Assembly: GCA_035048815.1 (NCBI GenBank) | Contig: JAUCBN010000006.1 | Location: 23,203,001-23,267,000 of the forward strand | Direction of reading: 5' to 3' | DNA from: Abelmoschus esculentus | Lineage: Eukaryota; Streptophyta; Magnoliopsida; Malvales; Malvaceae | Length of the DNA: 64,000 nucleotides | Shown: piece after piece, positions 50,332 through 60,338 of the stretch | How positions within the stretch are numbered: the first letter of the stretch is position 1 | Layout of the letters: every line of letters begins with the position of its first letter | The notes under the pieces: model-generated | Databases searched by the model: none | Told to the model about the DNA's origin: nothing | Seen by the model: the letters and a program-made list of their open reading frames with translations, nothing else | Made by a program: the position numbers and the translations under genes

Positions 50332-51435
50332 TCAATCATCTACCGCGGGATAAATACCTTTGGCAGCTAATCCTCTTGATAGTACGGTGGTAGCATCTAA
50401 ATGCGCAAATGTTGTGGCAGGGGCAGGGTCGGTCAAATCATCCGCAGGTACATAAACTGCTTGAATAGAAGTTATGGATCCCTCCTTGGTAGAAGTAATT
50501 CTTTCTTGTAAAGTACCCATTTCGGTACTAAGGGTGGGTTGATAACCCACAGCGGAAGGCATTCTACCCAATAAGGCAGATACTTCGGATCCCGCTTGGA
50601 CAAAGCGGAAGATATTGTCTATAAATAGAAGTACGTCTTGTTCATTAACATCTCGGAAATATTCTGTCATAGTTAGGGCAGTCAACCCAACTCTCATACG
50701 AGCTCCTGGCGGTTCATTCATCTGACCGTAGACTAAAGCCACTTTTGATTCCGCAAGATTTTGTTCATTAATTACTCCAGATTCTTTCATTTCCATGTAA
50801 AGATCATTTCCTTCACGAGTCCGTTCACCTACTCCGCCAAATACGGATACCCCCCCATGAGCTTTCGCAATGTTGTTGATCAATTCCATAATAAGTACTG
50901 TTTTACCTACCCCAGCCCCCCCAAATAGTCCGATTTTTCCTCCACGACGATAAGGAGCTAAAAGATCGACTACTTTAATTCCTGTTTCAAAAATAGATAA
51001 TTTTGTATCTAATTGTATAAAAGCGGGCGCGGGTTTATGAATAGGGGATGTTGTGCGAGTATCTACAGGACCTAAATTATCAACGGGCTCCCCAAGCACG
51101 TTAAAAATTCGTCCTAGGGTCGCTCCGCCGACTGGAACACTTAGAGGCGCTCCCGTGTCAATCACTTCCATTCCTCTCGTTAGACCATCTGTAGCGCTCA
51201 TAGCTACAGCTCTAACTCGATTATTTCCTAATAATTGCTGTACCTCACAAGTTACATTAATTTGTTGACCGGCGGTATCTCGACCCTTAACTACTAAAGC
51301 ATTGTAAATATTAGGCATCTTGCCCGGGGGAAAGGCTACATCCAGTACTGGACCGATGATTTGAGAAATACGTCCCAGATTTTCTTTTTCAAGCGTGGAA
51401 ACTCCAGGAACAGAAGTAGTAGGATTTAGTCTCAT
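50332..51435 (-). pseudogene. atpB: Plastid ATP synthase beta subunit, 3'-truncated nuclear copy
   Basis: The start MRLNPTTSVPGVSTLEKENL and the P-loop GGAGVGKT, followed by the arginine-rich GGVGERTREGNDLY segment, identify the catalytic beta subunit of the chloroplast ATP synthase. The frame is open for 367 codons, but the functional protein has about 498 residues. Homology ends after KGIYPAVD; one foreign Asp codon and a stop follow, so the C-terminal helical domain is missing. No frameshift or stop lies within the retained part. It has plastid-type promoters only and is not expected to be expressed from the nucleus. Confidence 0.93.
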
Positions 51436-52603
51436 AATATAATTATAATAAAGTGAAATATGTCAAATTTTTTTTTCGAAAATTATCTAATACAAAATAA
51501 AATAAATCTTCGACAGGGGGTTGATCGGTTAATTCAATAAGAAATGGGGGTTAGCGCTCGATTTCGTTGGTACCATCCAATTGAATGCAATTCAATTGGA
51601 TTGTTTCTTTATTCAATGAAGGAATTTTAAAGTTCAACCAACCTATTTTCAAAATAGGAAGTGGATAAATAAAAATTTTGAGAGAGTCTTTCATTTGTCT
51701 ATCATTTGTCTATCATTATAGGCAATACTATCCATATTATCTATGGAATTCGAACCCGAACTCTATTTATGATTCCTTATTTCTATCGCATTTTTCTATC
51801 TCATTTCGTATTTTATTTTAGCATATCGATTTTTTTTTACGTCCAACCTCTCCACCTTTTTCCATCTATATTCCTTTTTTTTTCATTTCATGAACGAATT
51901 ACGCCTATTTTCACATCTAGGATTTACATATACAACATATATTACTGTCAAGCTGTCAAGGGTGAATTTATTATTTTGTAGTAGTGAGTTTAATTTCTTA
52001 TTTTTTATTATTGATTTCTTATTATTGAGTTTATATTATATAATTTTCTAATTTATATTAGATATTAGAATATTAATTCTAATTAATTCTAGTTCTAATT
52101 AATTCTATTATATATTTATATATTCTAATATATATATTCTAATATATATTATATATTCTAATTATTATATTTTATTTATATTATATTATTTTTTATATTA
52201 TTTTATTCTATTTTATAATTCTATTTTTATTTTCTATTTTTATTTATAATATATTATTTAATATTTAATATTATATTATTTTTTATATTATTTATTATTA
52301 TTTATATATTTCTATTACATTACATTTATTTTCATTTATTTTATTTGCATTTCGATTAAAAAAAAGTAAGGAATTATAAACTTGAAAAACACGGATCGGG
52401 TTGCGCCATACATATGAAAGAATATAGAATAATGATGTATTTGGCGAATCAAATACCATGGTCTAATAAGGAACCTTTCGGATTAGTTTAGTTGATAATT
52501 TTTTGAAAGATTTCTTCGAAAAGGTTTCATTAACTCCTCATTTATGTCGAGTAGACCTTGTTGTTGCGAGAATTCTTAATTCATGAGTTGTAGGGAGGGA
52601 CTT
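51436..52603. other. Plastid atpB-rbcL spacer
   Basis: The spacer is 1168 bases, longer than the roughly 0.8 kb I remember for many plastomes. About 330 bases at 52000-52330 are almost pure A/T with repeated TATTATATT and TTCTAATATA units, which accounts for the extra length. Confidence 0.6.
52401..52430 (+). promoter_or_regulatory. rbcL plastid (PEP) promoter, altered -10
   Basis: The -35 box TTGCGC is at 52401-52406 and, 18 bases later, TAGAAT at 52425-52430 stands where rbcL promoters have TACAAT. The flanking bases (ATACATATGAAAGA) are those of the conserved rbcL promoter. Confidence 0.75.
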
Positions 52604-54037
52604 ATGTCACCACAAACAGAGACTAAAACAGGTGTTGGATTCCAAGCCGGTGTTAAAGAGTATAAATTGACTTATTATACTCCTCAATATGAAACCAAAG
52701 ATACTGATATCTTGGCAGCCTTCCGAGTAACTCCTCAACCTGGAGTTCCGCCTGAGGAAGCAGGGGTCGCGGTAGCTGCTGAATCTTCTACTGGTACATG
52801 GACAACCGTGTGGACCGATGGGCTTACCAGCCTTGATCGTTACAAAGGGCGATGCTACCACATTGATCCCGTTCCTGGAGAAGACGATCAATATATATGT
52901 TATGTAGCTTACCCCTTAGACCTTTTTGAAGAAGGTTCTGTTACTAACATGTTTACTTCCATTGTGGGTAATGTATTTGGGTTCAAAGCCCTGCGCGCTC
53001 TACGTCTAGAGGATCTGCGAATCCCTACTGCTTATATTAAAACTTTCCAAGGCCCGCCTCATGGCATCCAGGTTGAAAGAGATAAATTGAACAAGTATGG
53101 TCGCCCCCTATTAGGATGTACTATTAAACCTAAATTAGGGTTATCCGCTAAGAACTATGGTAGAGCAGTTTATGAATGTCTACGCGGCGGACTTGATTTT
53201 ACCAAAGATGATGAGAATGTGAACTCCCAACCATTTATGCGCTGGAGAGACCGTTTCTTATTTTGTGCCGAAGCTATTTATAAAGCACAGGCTGAAACAG
53301 GTGAAATCAAAGGGCATTACTTGAATGCTACTGCGGGTACATGTGAAGAAATGATGAAAAGGGCCGCGTGTGCCAGAGAATTGGGAGTTCCTATCGTAAT
53401 GCATGACTACTTAACAGGTGGGTTCACTGCAAATACTACCTTGGCTCATTATTGCCGAGATAACGGTCTACTTCTTCACATCCATCGCGCAATGCACGCA
53501 GTTATTGATAGACAGAAGAATCATGGTATGCACTTTCGTGTACTAGCTAAAGCTTTACGTATGTCTGGTGGAGATCATATTCACGCTGGTACAGTAGTAG
53601 GTAAACTTGAAGGAGAAAGGGAAATAACTTTGGGCTTTGTTGATTTATTACGTGATGATTTTATTGAAAAAGATTCAAGCCGTGGTATTTATTTCACTCA
53701 AGATTGGGTTTCTCTACCAGGTGTTCTGCCCGTAGCTTCGGGGGGTATTCACGTTTGGCATATGCCTGCTTTGACCGAGATCTTTGGAGATGATTCCGTA
53801 CTACAATTCGGTGGAGGAACTTTAGGACACCCTTGGGGAAATGCACCGGGTGCCGTAGCGAATCGAGTAGCTTTAGAAGCATGTGTAAAAGCTCGTAATG
53901 AGGGACGTGACCTTGCCGCTCAGGGTAATGAAATTATCCGCGAGGCTAGCAAATGGAGTCCTGAACTAGCTGCTGCTTGTGAAGTATGGAAGGAGATCAA
54001 ATTTGAATTCAAACCAGTGGATACTTTAGATAAATAA
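52604..54037 (+). CDS. rbcL: Rubisco large subunit reading frame inside the plastid insertion
   Basis: A full-length frame of 477 residues starting MSPQTETKTGVG at 52604; a Shine-Dalgarno GGAGG lies at 52594-52598. An upstream in-frame ATG at 52583 is not the normal start. The active-site residues are present: GCTIKPKLG (Lys175), GGLDFTKDDEN (carbamylated Lys201) and the loop-6 GKLEGER (Lys334). In plastids the enzyme fixes CO2 onto ribulose bisphosphate. Oddities: several replacements at usually conserved places (YYTPQYETK, EAGVAVAAESS, QYICYVAYP, KRAACARELG, EKDSSRGIY) and a C-terminus FKPVDTLDK. It sits in nuclear DNA with plastid signals only, so it is probably not expressed here. Confidence 0.9.
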   Translation: MSPQTETKTGVGFQAGVKEYKLTYYTPQYETKDTDILAAFRVTPQPGVPPEEAGVAVAAESSTGTWTTVWTDGLTSLDRYKGRCYHIDPVPGEDDQYICYVAYPLDLFEEGSVTNMFTSIVGNVFGFKALRALRLEDLRIPTAYIKTFQGPPHGIQVERDKLNKYGRPLLGCTIKPKLGLSAKNYGRAVYECLRGGLDFTKDDENVNSQPFMRWRDRFLFCAEAIYKAQAETGEIKGHYLNATAGTCEEMMKRAACARELGVPIVMHDYLTGGFTANTTLAHYCRDNGLLLHIHRAMHAVIDRQKNHGMHFRVLAKALRMSGGDHIHAGTVVGKLEGEREITLGFVDLLRDDFIEKDSSRGIYFTQDWVSLPGVLPVASGGIHVWHMPALTEIFGDDSVLQFGGGTLGHPWGNAPGAVANRVALEACVKARNEGRDLAAQGNEIIREASKWSPELAAACEVWKEIKFEFKPVDTLDK

Positions 54038-54066
54038 AGATAAATAAAAAAAGGATAAAAAGAAAA

Positions 54067-54096
54067 ATTGACTTCAAAGCAATGGATACTTTGTAA
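54067..54096 (+). pseudogene. Second, displaced rbcL C-terminus
   Basis: Reads IDFKAMDTL and stop, the usual rosid-type Rubisco ending, followed by the normal rbcL 3' untranslated sequence. It lies 29 bases after the stop of the upstream frame and out of phase with it. A local duplication or insertion at the 3' end therefore gave the gene a new C-terminus and left the old one downstream. Confidence 0.7.
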
Positions 54097-54124
54097 TCCA
54101 GTAGTTACTGTCGGTTTGTTGAAT

Positions 54125-54172
54125 TGCAATTAAACTCGGCCCAATCTTTTACTAAAAGGATTGAGCCGACCT
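54125..54172 (+). terminator. rbcL 3' stem-loop
   Basis: CTCGGCCCAATCTTTT, a short loop ACTA, then AAAGGATTGAGCCGA form the inverted repeat that stabilises rbcL mRNA ends in plastids. Confidence 0.75.
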
Positions 54173-54445
54173 TATTGCCTATTGTCTATATTTTTGATAG
54201 ATATATTTTTATCTAGATATACAAAATCTTAAATACAAAAATAAAAGACTAAACACAACTCAAATTTTCTCCTAGGTCCATAATTAATCCTATGTATGTG
54301 TATGGATCCTTAGGATTGGTGTATTCTTTTCTATCCTATATCCCACGGTTTCGGATCATGGATCGAGCCAAGCATCACAACTTCTTCTACCCATCCTGTA
54401 TGTTGTCCTTTTGGTTCCGTGTTGGAATAGAAACTTATTGTATTG

Positions 54446-54817
54446 TATTTTTAAAAGTAATTTAAAAATATTTTTAGATTGTTTAGTTTAAAAGTGTTGT
54501 TAGTATTATTATCAAAAAAGTGTTTTTTAACCAATAAGTGTCCGAGTACAATGGCAACGTACATTGCTCTCCCAAGGAGAGAACTCGGATTCAAATCTTA
54601 GAGAAGGTATTATTGAGAGAAAGAGCCATGAATCTAGAACATGAATCATCATATAATAGACATGTAATTTATCAAAAAAATGATTTTAAGTAAATAAAAA
54701 ATATATTTTAAATATTTTTCTTTATTATGGTGAGTGAGTCTATTAATATTTTTTTTTACTTAAACTTAAAATCTACTTAATCAATACTAAGTCTAAGCTC
54801 ACATGAATTTATGTAGA
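54446..54817. other. Spacer with a possible SINE
   Basis: From about 54537 to 54690 a SINE-like unit shows GTCCGAGTACAATGGCAA (box-A-like) and GGATTCAAATC (box-B-like) and ends in an A-run. No target duplication was seen. The rest is AT-rich. Confidence 0.35.
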
Positions 54818-56071
54818 TCAAACACCAGGAGCTGACACTTGCCAAACCTTAATATCAGAATCCAAACTCCCACTGCAAACTATACAATTAGTAGTTTCAG
54901 AAGCTCCTTCTTCAGTAGTAGTAGTATTGCATTCATCAACCGTCGCCGTCAAGCATTTAACTGCCTTTGTGTGCCCTGCCAAAACAGCTAAACAACAATG
55001 GCTTTTATCGGTTCCTCTCCTCCAAATCCTTACTGTTTTATCAGCGGATCCACTGAATATGAAATCCCTCACAACGGTCAAGCACAATATCGCCTTGGTG
55101 TGACCTCTAAGTGCACCCAACAACACCATCCGCCACTCGCAGCCGTCGTCTCCGCTTCTTTCCCAAGCCAGAATCGATCTGTCACATGCACCGGAATATT
55201 GCACGGTCCCGTCGTCACTTAGAGCTAAAGCATTAACAGCTGATTTGCGTTTCTCAAGTGTTAAGACCAGCGAATGTTTGTTCTTTTTCCCTGCATGGTT
55301 CTCCCATACCTTAATTCTCTTGTCTGCTGAACCCGTATGGACAAATCCATCTTTAGACAAAACTATGGCGTTTATGGCATCGTCGTGTGCGTTTTGCACC
55401 GACTCCAGACACTTGAAGTCCGACGTCCGCCAAATTTTGAACGTTCGATCCCATGAGGTGGAATAAAGGAGAGAGCAATCTGCTGATACCGCCAGCGCAG
55501 ATACTGTATCGACATGATGTATCCAAGTGCTTTTCTTATGACGCCGGACCTGTACGTAATTCTTCTCCGATAAACATCTCAGGAACCGATCGTTCAACGT
55601 CGGGAGAGTAGCTAAACATTTATACTTGCGATGTACTTGGTTATGAATTCTCCATACGCGGATTTTGTTGTCTTGGTGTGCACTGAAAAGCTTATTCCCT
55701 AAAACCGCTATGGACTTAACCGCACTGTTGCAAGTAGCCACAATGTTATCAGTTTGATCGCTGGAACAATACAGCCTCCACGCTCGCATCTCACCGTTCG
55801 AAGAGCCGCTGTAAAGGACGTTCCCGGCGAGAGCGAGGGTGAAGACATAGGACTGGTTCTTGAAGGTGACTATGCACTTAGGGTGGAAGGCTCGGGATAT
55901 CTTTTCATCTTGTCGCTGAGATGCCGATGCAAGCGAAGGAACCGACGGAAGACTGGGTTGAGAAGAGATATAAGAGGCCGACGATAATTCTGAATGAAGA
56001 TGGTTCGAACCACGTTGAGATTCATCGTCTCTGTGGCAAGAAAAGTGACATGGAAGAACACCCATTATCAT
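54818..56071 (-). CDS. WD40-repeat protein, JINGUBANG-like
   Basis: A single-exon gene of 417 codons. After a serine-rich N-terminal part (about 1-60) come seven WD40 blades: YVFTLALAGNVLYSGSSNGEMRAW, VKSIAVLGNKLFSAHQDNKIRVW, VSALAVSADCSLLYSTSWDRTFKIW, INAIVLSKDGFVHTGSADKRIKVW, VNALALSDDGTVQYSGACDRSILAW, ILCLTVVRDFIFSGSADKTVRIW and VKCLTATVDE...IVCSGSLDSDIKVW. This form fits the JINGUBANG family, intronless WD40 proteins; JGB itself restrains pollen germination through jasmonate synthesis. Seven blades suffice for one closed propeller. A three-residue-later Met (MGVLPCHF) is an equally good start. Confidence 0.9.
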   Translation of the reverse strand: MIMGVLPCHFSCHRDDESQRGSNHLHSELSSASYISSQPSLPSVPSLASASQRQDEKISRAFHPKCIVTFKNQSYVFTLALAGNVLYSGSSNGEMRAWRLYCSSDQTDNIVATCNSAVKSIAVLGNKLFSAHQDNKIRVWRIHNQVHRKYKCLATLPTLNDRFLRCLSEKNYVQVRRHKKSTWIHHVDTVSALAVSADCSLLYSTSWDRTFKIWRTSDFKCLESVQNAHDDAINAIVLSKDGFVHTGSADKRIKVWENHAGKKNKHSLVLTLEKRKSAVNALALSDDGTVQYSGACDRSILAWERSGDDGCEWRMVLLGALRGHTKAILCLTVVRDFIFSGSADKTVRIWRRGTDKSHCCLAVLAGHTKAVKCLTATVDECNTTTTEEGASETTNCIVCSGSLDSDIKVWQVSAPGV

Positions 56072-56254
56072 CGAAGCTTCTGATCAATACAAAGATGAAA
56101 CCAGAGGCAGGCTTAATAAACGAAACACAGCAGCAGAAAAGCAACCTGCAATGTTTTTTTGCACTATTTTTGAGATGAGACCAGATGATTCCATCAAATA
56201 GTTTTGTGATTAACTTGAATTGGCTAATACGGTGTCGTTTTGTTAGATAAAAAA

Positions 56255-57015
56255 TATTAAGAAATCAATATATTTGGGAGGTTCAAACTAAAAATCTCTA
56301 AGACGAAAGATTACACTAAACATCGTGTTAATGTAACTAAAGATTTGAAATAATTCTAACGTAAATAATATATAAATAATACTCCATTTTAATTTAATTT
56401 TATTTATCTCATTATATAATTTAAATTTTATAATATAATTTTATAAATAAATATTATTTATAATTCATATTATAAAATTAAAATATTATTTATAATATAT
56501 AATTAAAACCCAAACTCTAAATTATATATATAACTAAATCTCAAATCATATATCATATATGATGTATATAATTAAATCATAAATTATGAATCCTAAATAA
56601 TATATGTAACTAAACCCTAACTCTAACCTTATATATATATATAACTAAATCATAAACCCTTAAACTCAACCCCTAAATTTAAGATATTATTTATAATGCA
56701 TATTAAAATTTGTAAAATAAATTATAAATAATATTTGAGTTTTAGGATTTTGTTTTAGATTTAGTTATATATTTAGGGTAGGGGTTTAAGATAATTAAAT
56801 AGAGTTTATAATTTAATCAGTTATATGTATAGTTTGAGGTTTAGGGTTTAATTGTATATATTATAAATAATATTTATTTATAAAGAGATAAATAAAATGC
56901 AGTTCAATTATAATATTATTTATATACTATTTTTGTTAGGGTATATCAAGTCTTTAGGTTTAGGGGTTTGGTGTAAACCTTTCACCCTATAAGTTTTTAG
57001 TTCGAGACTGTGCAA
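56255..57015. mobile_element. Foldback element with ~350-base terminal inverted repeats
   Basis: The left arm GGTTCAAACTAAAAATCTCT, then CTAAAGATTTG, CTAACGTAAATAATATATAA and TTTTATTTATCTC is matched in order on the opposite strand by the right arm (TCGAACTAAAAACTTATAGG, CTAAAGACTTG, CTAACAAAAATAGTATATAA, TTTTATTTATCTC). The arms meet near 56700. Inner parts carry CCCTAAACTC-type units. No coding capacity. The ends are approximate and no target duplication was fixed. Confidence 0.6.
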
Positions 57016-57517
57016 TATTTTTTTTAATAAGATCGTTTTGGTTTATCTTAGACATCAAAAAAATTATACTAAAATGGTATGTTTTATATTTAATAATCCG
57101 TTACAGTTTAACGATCCTGTCTCTTGTGTGTATGCGGCTGATGCACGTTGTGGTTCTTTTTTTATAGAACGATGACATGAGATTTGTAGATAAGTTTTTA
57201 GTGATCGTCATGTTTTCCCATGGGACTGATTTACATGAGCTTGGATGTTCAAAATTCCCAGCTTGATGGACCCGGTGGCACAGGATGTGGCTAGCAGAGT
57301 CCCTCAATCACGATCACCTTGGGGATTCCATTAAACACAATTACCTGTGTTCAAGGTCTCCTTTTAAACACAGGTCGACTGCCATGTCGCTTTCCATTTA
57401 TGATTCCCATAATCTTTCTTCTTGGCCACAATCTCAAGCTCAGCCATTATCTAATACCACCGAAACAAAGAGCGCAACTTTGATTTGTTGGAAGACATCA
57501 GATAACCAATCAAGCAG

Positions 57518-59735
57518 ATGGCCAGTGGCACGGAGGCAACATGTTTAACGATTCCGGTACAGGTTTTAACGTCAAGTGGGAAGCGGATGCAGCGCTTCGG
57601 CTTCGGCACAGCAGCCTACCCGCTTGTGACACCGGACGTTACGAAGCAGGCAATTCTCAAAGCAATCGAGCTAGGTTATCGACACTTTGATACAGCTTAT
57701 ATTTACGGATCAGAGCAGCCGCTTGGCGACGCAATCATGGAAGCGATTTCACTCGGCTTTATTAATTCTCGAGACGAGCTGTTCGTGACATCCAAGCTCT
57801 GGTGCAGTGATGCTTATGGAGACCTTGTTCTTCCTGCCATTCATAGGAGCTTGAAGTAACATACAGATATGATTATATTTCTTTTACACGCATTGTGATC
57901 AGTGAGACGGTACATTTTGGCTAAAATTTCTGTTTCTTGTGTAGAAATCTCAAGTTGGAGTACCTGGATCTGTATCTGATTCACTGGCCTTTGACCTTAA
58001 AACGAGGGCTATATGAATTCAGAGTAAGGAAGGAATGTATTTCCTCCCTGGATTTCAGGTCCGTTTGGGTAGCCATGGAAGAGTGCCAGAGACTTGGTCT
58101 TACAAAGTCCATTGGTGTCAGCAATTTTTCCTGCAAAAAATTAGCTGACATACTTGCCTTGGCAAAGATCCCTCCGGCTGTTAATCAGGTATAGATACAC
58201 TTTGCATGCAATTTGGTTTCATGTTAAAAAACAAAAAAAAATCTTCTGCCTCTTTTCTAGCCTCTCTTTACGCTTTCTTCGAAAATTTACTAAAAAAATA
58301 AATTTTAAACCATAAGCCTTATTTTTATATCTTAAACCTTAAACCATATACTCAAAAAAATACATCATACCTCTAATTCTCTAAACTCTAACCAAAACCC
58401 CTAAACTAAAACCCTAAACCCTCTGATTTAAAGTGAAGGTATAACTAAAAACATGAAGGAGAGGTAGACGATTTACACCCTAAAAAAACCATTCAATTTG
58501 ATTTTGTTTTACTATATAATAATGATGGTAACTTATAAATATTATTTAATTTTTTCTCAAATAAAAAAAAATTATAATTTAGTTACTTAATTTTAATTTT
58601 ATTTATTTTGTGGTCACTAAAATATTGAATTTCTTTTCGCTATCATGATATTCATGTGTCATTCACATTATTTTTCATTTTTTTATTTTTATTTTAAATA
58701 TAAAAATTTTATCTTTTATTATATCTGTATTAAAATAATTATTTTTTAACATCTTCCATCATTTAAGACGCCAATAAACTCATCTCATTGTTTACTATCA
58801 CTATATAAATTTAAATTGTCTTAAAATCATCTTAAAGCTCGCAAAATTTAATCTAAAATGTATGAAACTCTAAATATTTTTTATCTATAATATCTATTAA
58901 TTGTCGGTTAACATAAAATTAAAATATATTATTTTATTCTTTCTTCTTCGCCTCTTTACCCTTCGAAAATTGAAAGAAATTAAATGTTTTATCGTTGAGA
59001 AATCATAAGAAATTAGAATTCAAAAACATTTTTAAAACCATATCATAATTTTTAAAAGATAGATATCTAATTATAACATTATTAAGTATTTAATGATGAA
59101 GTGACTAAAATGGGAACACATTGAAAATTTAATGATCAAATTTAAATTTTTTTAATTTTGAATGACCAACGTAAGAGAAAAAAAATTTGAGTGACGATAT
59201 TTATAATATACGCTAATAGTAAAGTTACAATATTTGCAAGGTGGAGTTCAATCCATTGTGGAACCAAAAGAAGCTGAGAGAGTTTTGCAAAGCCAATGGG
59301 ATTCTTGTCGTAGGTTACTCCCCCTTGGGAGCCTCTGGTACTCTTTGGGGCAGCAACAGAGTTTTGGAGAACGAGGTGCTGAAGGAAATAGCCGAGGCAA
59401 AAGGGAAGACAACTGCTCAGGTCAGGTGCTTCATGCTTGTTTGTTTCCTTAAAAGCCAAACCTCTTTCAAAATTACAGACAAAATCTGATTGTTAATGGA
59501 AAAGCAGATATGTCTGAGATGGGCATTTGAAGAGGGTGTGGTTGTGATAGTGAAGAGCTACAATGGTGAGAGAATGAAGCAAAACCTGGAGATATTTGAT
59601 TGGTCATTGAGTGAGGAAGAGTTAAAAAGGATCGATCAAATCCCACAAAGCAGGAGCTGCACGGGGGAAGAATTGTTTATCGATGAACATGGAACTTTCA
59701 AGACAACAGGAGAGTTATGGGATGGGGAAGTTTGA
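57518..59735 (+). CDS. Aldo-keto reductase, gene 1 of tandem pair (AKR4-type)
   Basis: Four exons, 57518-57855, 57945-58188, 59241-59420 and 59508-59735, total 990 bases, 329 residues, the normal size. The catalytic tetrad is complete: Asp58 in YRHFDTA, Tyr63 in YIYGSEQ, Lys93 in TSKLWC and His126 in LYLIHWP. The NADPH-binding C-terminal part (VIVKSYNGERMKQNLEIFDW) is present. Close relatives are the plant codeinone-reductase-like, methylecgonone-reductase-like and galacturonate-reductase enzymes, which reduce carbonyls in specialised or wall metabolism; the substrate cannot be told. Intron 2 is 1052 bases and contains a dispersed repeat. A second gene follows 600 bases downstream in the same direction. 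Confidence 0.92.
58238..58474. repeat. CCCTAA-rich dispersed repeat, copy B, within AKR intron 2
   Basis: The ends form an inverted repeat: AAAATCTTCTGCCTCTTTTC at the left, and AAATCGTCTACCTCTCCTTC as reverse complement of the right. Between them lie degenerate TAAACCCTAAA units and CTCTGATTTAAAGTGAAGG. The inverted ends suggest a MITE that has captured or evolved telomere-like units. Confidence 0.65.
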
Positions 59736-59854
59736 TTTGTAATTTTCAGATACTGTTTCATCCTTCAAAAATCAAAATTGCTGTAATACAATGCTTATTA
59801 TCTACTCAGACTTGTCAAATTCCAAAACCAAAAGGTAATTTATGTTTAAACATT

Positions 59855-60133
59855 GTCCGAAGCATGTGGATGGTGCGAATGCGATAGGAGGGGATGGATG
59901 TGCTGCAGATGGAGGCGTAATCCGCTCTGATCAAGGCGAAGTATATGGACTTATTCAGTGTTGAATGCAGAATTATGGGCTATTTACGATGTTCCCGTCG
60001 TTCTTGGAGACGTGGTTTTAGACGAGTTGAAGTGGAGTCTGATTGTTTAAAGGCGGTGCGTTTCTTAAATAAGCCAATTTCAGATCACCAGGAGCATGCA
60101 CGTATCATTATAGTGCACGAGGCCAAAGAATAG
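59855..60133 (+). pseudogene. Degenerate LINE-type RNase H (RVT_3) fragment
   Basis: HVDGANAIGGDGCAADGGVIRSDQG, split over shifted frames, followed by AELWAIYD and, after a frameshift, GFRRVEVESDCLKAVRFLNK matches the RNase H domain that ends plant non-LTR retrotransposon proteins. Frameshifts and short length show that it is a decayed fragment between the two reductase genes. Confidence 0.7.
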
Positions 60134-60338
60134 GAATGAAAGCTGGAGTGAAATTCGGAAGCGGCGGCCTACCACGTGAACGAATGCGTAGAGTTTGAGC
60201 TAATTAAATTAAGCTATAAAGTTTAAAAAAAAATAACATGTAATTTGAAGTACGTATACCTTGGTCCTTGATATTTATCCCCTCTCCCTCTCTCCTCTTC
60301 ATCCTGCATGCTAAAACATACAAACGGGGTTATAGAAT

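Larger units (their letters stand above)
50338..54445. mobile_element. Nuclear insertion of plastid DNA (NUPT): atpB-spacer-rbcL-downstream
   Basis: Continuous plastid-type sequence with the plastome order of divergent atpB and rbcL plus rbcL downstream sequence toward accD. The left junction is sharp: atpB homology stops after the codons for Val-Asp at 50338, and non-plastid DNA follows. The right end is near 54445, where GTGTTGGAATAGAAACTTATT gives way to nuclear AT-rich sequence. Both reading frames are uninterrupted, so the insertion is young, or the join is an assembly chimera. GC and codon use differ visibly from the flanks. Confidence 0.88.

Noticed and set aside
52583..52603. Earlier ATG for rbcL giving seven extra residues
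   Set aside because: The Shine-Dalgarno sequence and family alignment place the start at 52604.
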